Of a stretch of DNA of 64,000 nucleotides, positions 61,190 to 64,000 are shown in pieces (within the stretch, counting starts at the first letter, position 1; each line of letters opens with the position of its first letter). Under the pieces are notes generated by a model that saw only the letters and a program-made list of their open reading frames with translations, searched no databases and was not told where the DNA came from. The stretch lies in assembly GCA_032622095.1 (NCBI GenBank), contig CP136066.1, positions 47,962,911-48,026,910 of the forward strand, in the 5' to 3' direction. Position numbers and translations under genes: made by a program. This DNA comes from Siphonodentalium dalli. Its lineage: Eukaryota; Mollusca; Scaphopoda; Gadilida; Siphonodentaliidae.

Positions 61190-62215
61190 GTTAAAAAAAA
61201 TCATCGAATTTGCACGTGGATAGTACCGACCACATCAAATTTGCGTTATCTCGATTTCTTCATTTATTTCTTTGCAAGATTTACTTGAAGTTGCCAAAAG
61301 CCTCGATCAACCGATGCGCGTTCTCTGTTAGACGGATTGCTTTTATACCACAGTCAAACTTCCAGGATGTATATATGGTATACTGAGACACATGCTCACG
61401 CATTTCACTCACTCCTTCATTAGTCTGCTTGAATTTCGACTTTTGCCATATATCGATGTAGGCGTATTCCTATGCATGTAGTACGCATTACGCTATATAT
61501 CGTCGCCACGAGTGGATCCTTTGTTCTGAAACTTAAGCAATCGCACCAGTCTTGGGCGTTGATATCCCCTATCACATCCACTCGTCAGCAAAATTTTATC
61601 TCCATATTTTATTTTTTTCAAGAATTTTTGAACTTTCGGTTTTTGTTGGAATTTGCCAATATGTACCCACCTGAACACGAGCTTTCCGTTGGTCGGTTTG
61701 CTTTGTAATTAGAGCGGTCAAACGTTGGGATGTTACCAAAAATATATCAACGTACCCGCTCCTGCATTACATCGCTCCTTCATTAACTCGGTCGGATTTG
61801 GCGAGAAAAATAGCTTAGTGATACAGCACTTAAATATACTTGTTAACATTATAAAGCCTCGCCCCGAGTAAACCTTGTACCTTAGCGCAAATTAAGCAGA
61901 CATCGATAAGTTGCGTTTGGGTACTATCTATCATATCCACTATTCAAATTTTGTTTATCTCGATGTTTGATTTTTAGACAATTTTTCCCCCTTTGATTTT
62001 CGTTGGAATTTGCAAAAAGTCTGAACCGACCGGATGCTCACTCGCTGTTTGACAGTTTGCTATTATAGCAGAGCTATCAAACTTTGGGAGCCTACCTACT
62101 CGATACCGCACTACCTGCTCCTGCATTAACCTTGCTCACCAATTAGCCCGTTTGGATTTGGCGCCAAAAATAGGTAATTTTCTTGTACATGCCGTAGATC
62201 GGTAACGATTGGGAA
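61190..62215 (+). repeat. Repeat H, second locus (about three diverged units)
   Basis: Landmarks CACATCCACTCGTC (61571) and CATATCCACTATTC (61931) are about 360 bp apart. An older unit begins near 61210. Units share GTTGGAATTTGC, TCTCGAT, CATTA.C..GCTC and a (G/C)GGATTTGGCG motif with 55042-55780. It has no coding content. Confidence 0.7.
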
Positions 62216-62299
62216 TTAAAAACATGCCAGCGAAAAAATTCAGTCCGCACCACTCTCCCCATTCGGAATATGCAACAAAAATATTATACCGCTGGACTT

Positions 62300-62300
<1 letters not shown>

Positions 62301-62330
<30 letters not shown>
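62301..62330. repeat. T30 homopolymer, possible poly-A tail on the minus strand
   Basis: Thirty consecutive T residues. Read on the minus strand this is A30 following GATTTAGCAC, so it may be the tail of a retroposed sequence whose body lies at about 62331-62490. Confidence 0.8.
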
Positions 62331-62331
<1 letters not shown>

Positions 62332-62363
62332 TGCTAAATCTGCCGTTTACATCCGCCACCGGT

Positions 62364-62438
62364 CAGCCTGGTCTCACCACCCTGGGCCTGGTTTCACCAC
62401 CCCGACCTGGTATCATTACCCAGCATGGTTTCGTCGCC
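62364..62438 (+). repeat. Short ~20-bp tandem repeat, four units
   Basis: CAGCCTGGTCTCACCACCCT, then a GCCTGGTTTCACCACCC unit, then GACCTGGTATCATTACCC, then AGCATGGTTTCGTCGCC. They share CTGGT.TCA..ACCC. Confidence 0.8.
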
Positions 62439-62490
62439 TCCCCGGTTATGCTTCATTCTCTCCCATGCTCCTTCATTAGCCAAATTATTT

Positions 62491-64000
62491 AATTTGCGAT
62501 GGTCTGTAACTTGGACATTTCTCAACCGATTTACAAAATTCTTTCAGGAGGATCATTAGTACACCCTATAGATACACGACAGTAAAAATAGTTGAAATCA
62601 TCGAAAAAAAAAATTGCGAAAATTTTGCCCCCACCCAAAACCCAAAAATATAAGTCCGTCCCTGTTCAAAACTTGTTTTCGTAGCAAGTTGATAACGGGT
62701 AACTACATCAAATCTCTCAAATATGGATACCGTGCATGTTATAGGCGGTTACATGATATGAAATAAATCGAATTTTGCGAATCATGGGCGACAACTCTGT
62801 AGAAAAAGCGCGGACATAAATTATAATGTATGGATTCAATAGGGAATCCTGAGTTCTACATATGGTCCAAATTTTGAGTCTCTGCTGCTCATACTTTTCG
62901 AGATACAGCAACCCCATTTTTTCACAAAAAGGGAGATAACTCTGTAAACCAATCGTGGACAACATCCTATATACTCTTATTAGTTAGAAATAGTATAGGT
63001 CTATATGCATACGAAATTTCAGCTCCCTATCTCTTGTACTTCCGGAGATATAAGAGTTGAAAAATTGCTTAGAATAATAATAATAGAGGAGAAAAATAAT
63101 AAATTGAATAACAATATACTTCCATATTAAAATATGGAAGTATAATAAGGGATTCGCACGGAATTGATTGGTATGTCGATAGTATGGTTTATTGACATTT
63201 CTGTGTTCAGTTGGAACGTTCTGGTGTGACCCCCACCCTTGCCTCGGAATTAGGTGATGCGTGTAGAAAAGTCGCCATATCTCGGCCAATCTTCGAGATA
63301 TCGAGCTAATTTTTGCGCCATTGTGTTCGCATTTGATGCCCCTTTAATATTTAGTAGGGTTCTAGTAAGATATTGTGGCGATATTCTACTATATAGACCT
63401 ATATTAATGCTGTTCAGTACATACATTTCGATTATATCTGGCTTCCATCGACATAATAAGGCAAGTCGGTAATCGTTTAAAAGTATTATAAATTCCCCAC
63501 CGAATGACACTAAACAATTGACGATTGGTTGAAGGAATTTGAATTCATAGTGCATCTTCTGTAAACTTGAAAAAAATGAAGGGGCCACAATTTCTACATT
63601 TTTCAACCGATTCACAAAATTCACTCATAATTTCACTCGGTACATCTTATAGATACTTCACAACAATTTTGGTTCAAATCGGAGACCAAAAAAATATGAC
63701 AATTTTTGCCCCCTCCCTAATATGGACCAATGTTTTTGGATCTTCGTCAAAATTGCACCATTTCGTCTTCTTTCTATGGATAACACGCTCACATAGACCA
63801 AATCCAGTTCGCGTGCGTCGTCTAGGCGGAGTTTTGTCCACAAGCACTTTCTCCTCAATCGATGTATGAATACAATTTGCGATGGTCTGTAACTTGGACA
63901 TTTCTCAACCGATTTACAAAATTCTTTCAGGAGGATCATTAGTACACCCTATAGATACACGACAGTAAAAATAGTTGAAATCATCGAAAAAAAAAATTGC
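62491..64000 (+). repeat. Satellite A relative, 1383-bp unit repeating at the window edge
   Basis: AATTTGCGATGGTCTGTAAC starts at 62491 and again at 63874, and the 127 bases to the end of the window match the first occurrence. The unit contains AAAGGGAGATAACTC (about 62928), an AATAATAATA tract, a perfect TATACTTCC palindrome (about 63115-63144) and then 63145-63860, which matches satellite A at roughly 80-90% by eye (CGGAATTGATTGG, TTCAGTTGGAACGTTCTGG, CACAAGCACTTTCT). The array probably continues beyond the window. Confidence 0.88.

Overview
This window looks like accessory, repeat-dominated DNA from an animal genome. I find no intact protein-coding gene and no operon-like organisation. The best guess for the source is a mollusc, probably a bivalve. 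Short motifs such as AAAGGGAGATAACTC and GGGCCATAACTCTG recur inside the repeats, and I associate these with bivalve dispersed repeats. Non-LTR retrotransposon tails, Helitron-like 3' ends and TTAA/TA-flanked cut-and-paste elements fit a metazoan. The species is not determinable from sequence alone.

Layout: 1-1250 is a flank without a recognisable gene. 1251-14560 is satellite A, a head-to-tail array of about 10.6 units with periods of 1246-1249 or 1306-1314 bp. 14561-16507 is one unit of satellite B (period 1746 bp). 16508-26796 is mostly lower-copy DNA carrying a long inverted repeat (18.26-18.9 kb), a 514-bp TTAA-type element (21.3-21.8 kb), a long (TA)n tract, three decayed pieces of one non-LTR retrotransposon lineage on the minus strand (23.6-26.7 kb) and old duplicated sequence D-like (25.3-26.46 kb). 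26797-42050 is a very diverged minisatellite C (unit about 140 bp, roughly 85 units, organised into 2.3-2.6 kb higher-order repeats). It is interrupted by a 767-bp TA-flanked element and by two blocks of a 483-bp repeat D; one D copy carries a second TTAA-type element. 42051-47650 is satellite G (period 547-550 bp, about 10 copies). 47930-54725 is a four-unit array of satellite B. 54726-57809 holds a Helitron-like 3' end, a 129-bp direct repeat, repeat H (about 360 bp) and a 409-bp duplication carrying two tRNA-like sequences. 57810-60250 is a third satellite B block, followed by a second Helitron-like 3' end, a G-depleted tract, more repeat H, a poly-T tract, and at 62491-64000 a 1383-bp relative of satellite A that begins to repeat again at the window edge.

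The main observation is that satellites A, B and the right-edge repeat, although clearly different in sequence, share one modular plan. Each has one or more degenerate monomers of about 295-300 bp, then a TAA microsatellite, then a palindrome built on TATACTTCC...GGAAGTATA, then the next unit. Array edges lie at the palindrome or in the TAA tract. Two B arrays end at TAA followed by CTAG and a hairpin whose stem sequence differs between the two sites while the pairing is preserved. On the minus strand this is the layout of a Helitron 3' terminus. My working model, which is inference, is that a Helitron-like (HINE/pearl-type) non-autonomous family created or spread these satellites. The conserved small ORFs in the repeats are by-products of copying and show no sign of being genes.
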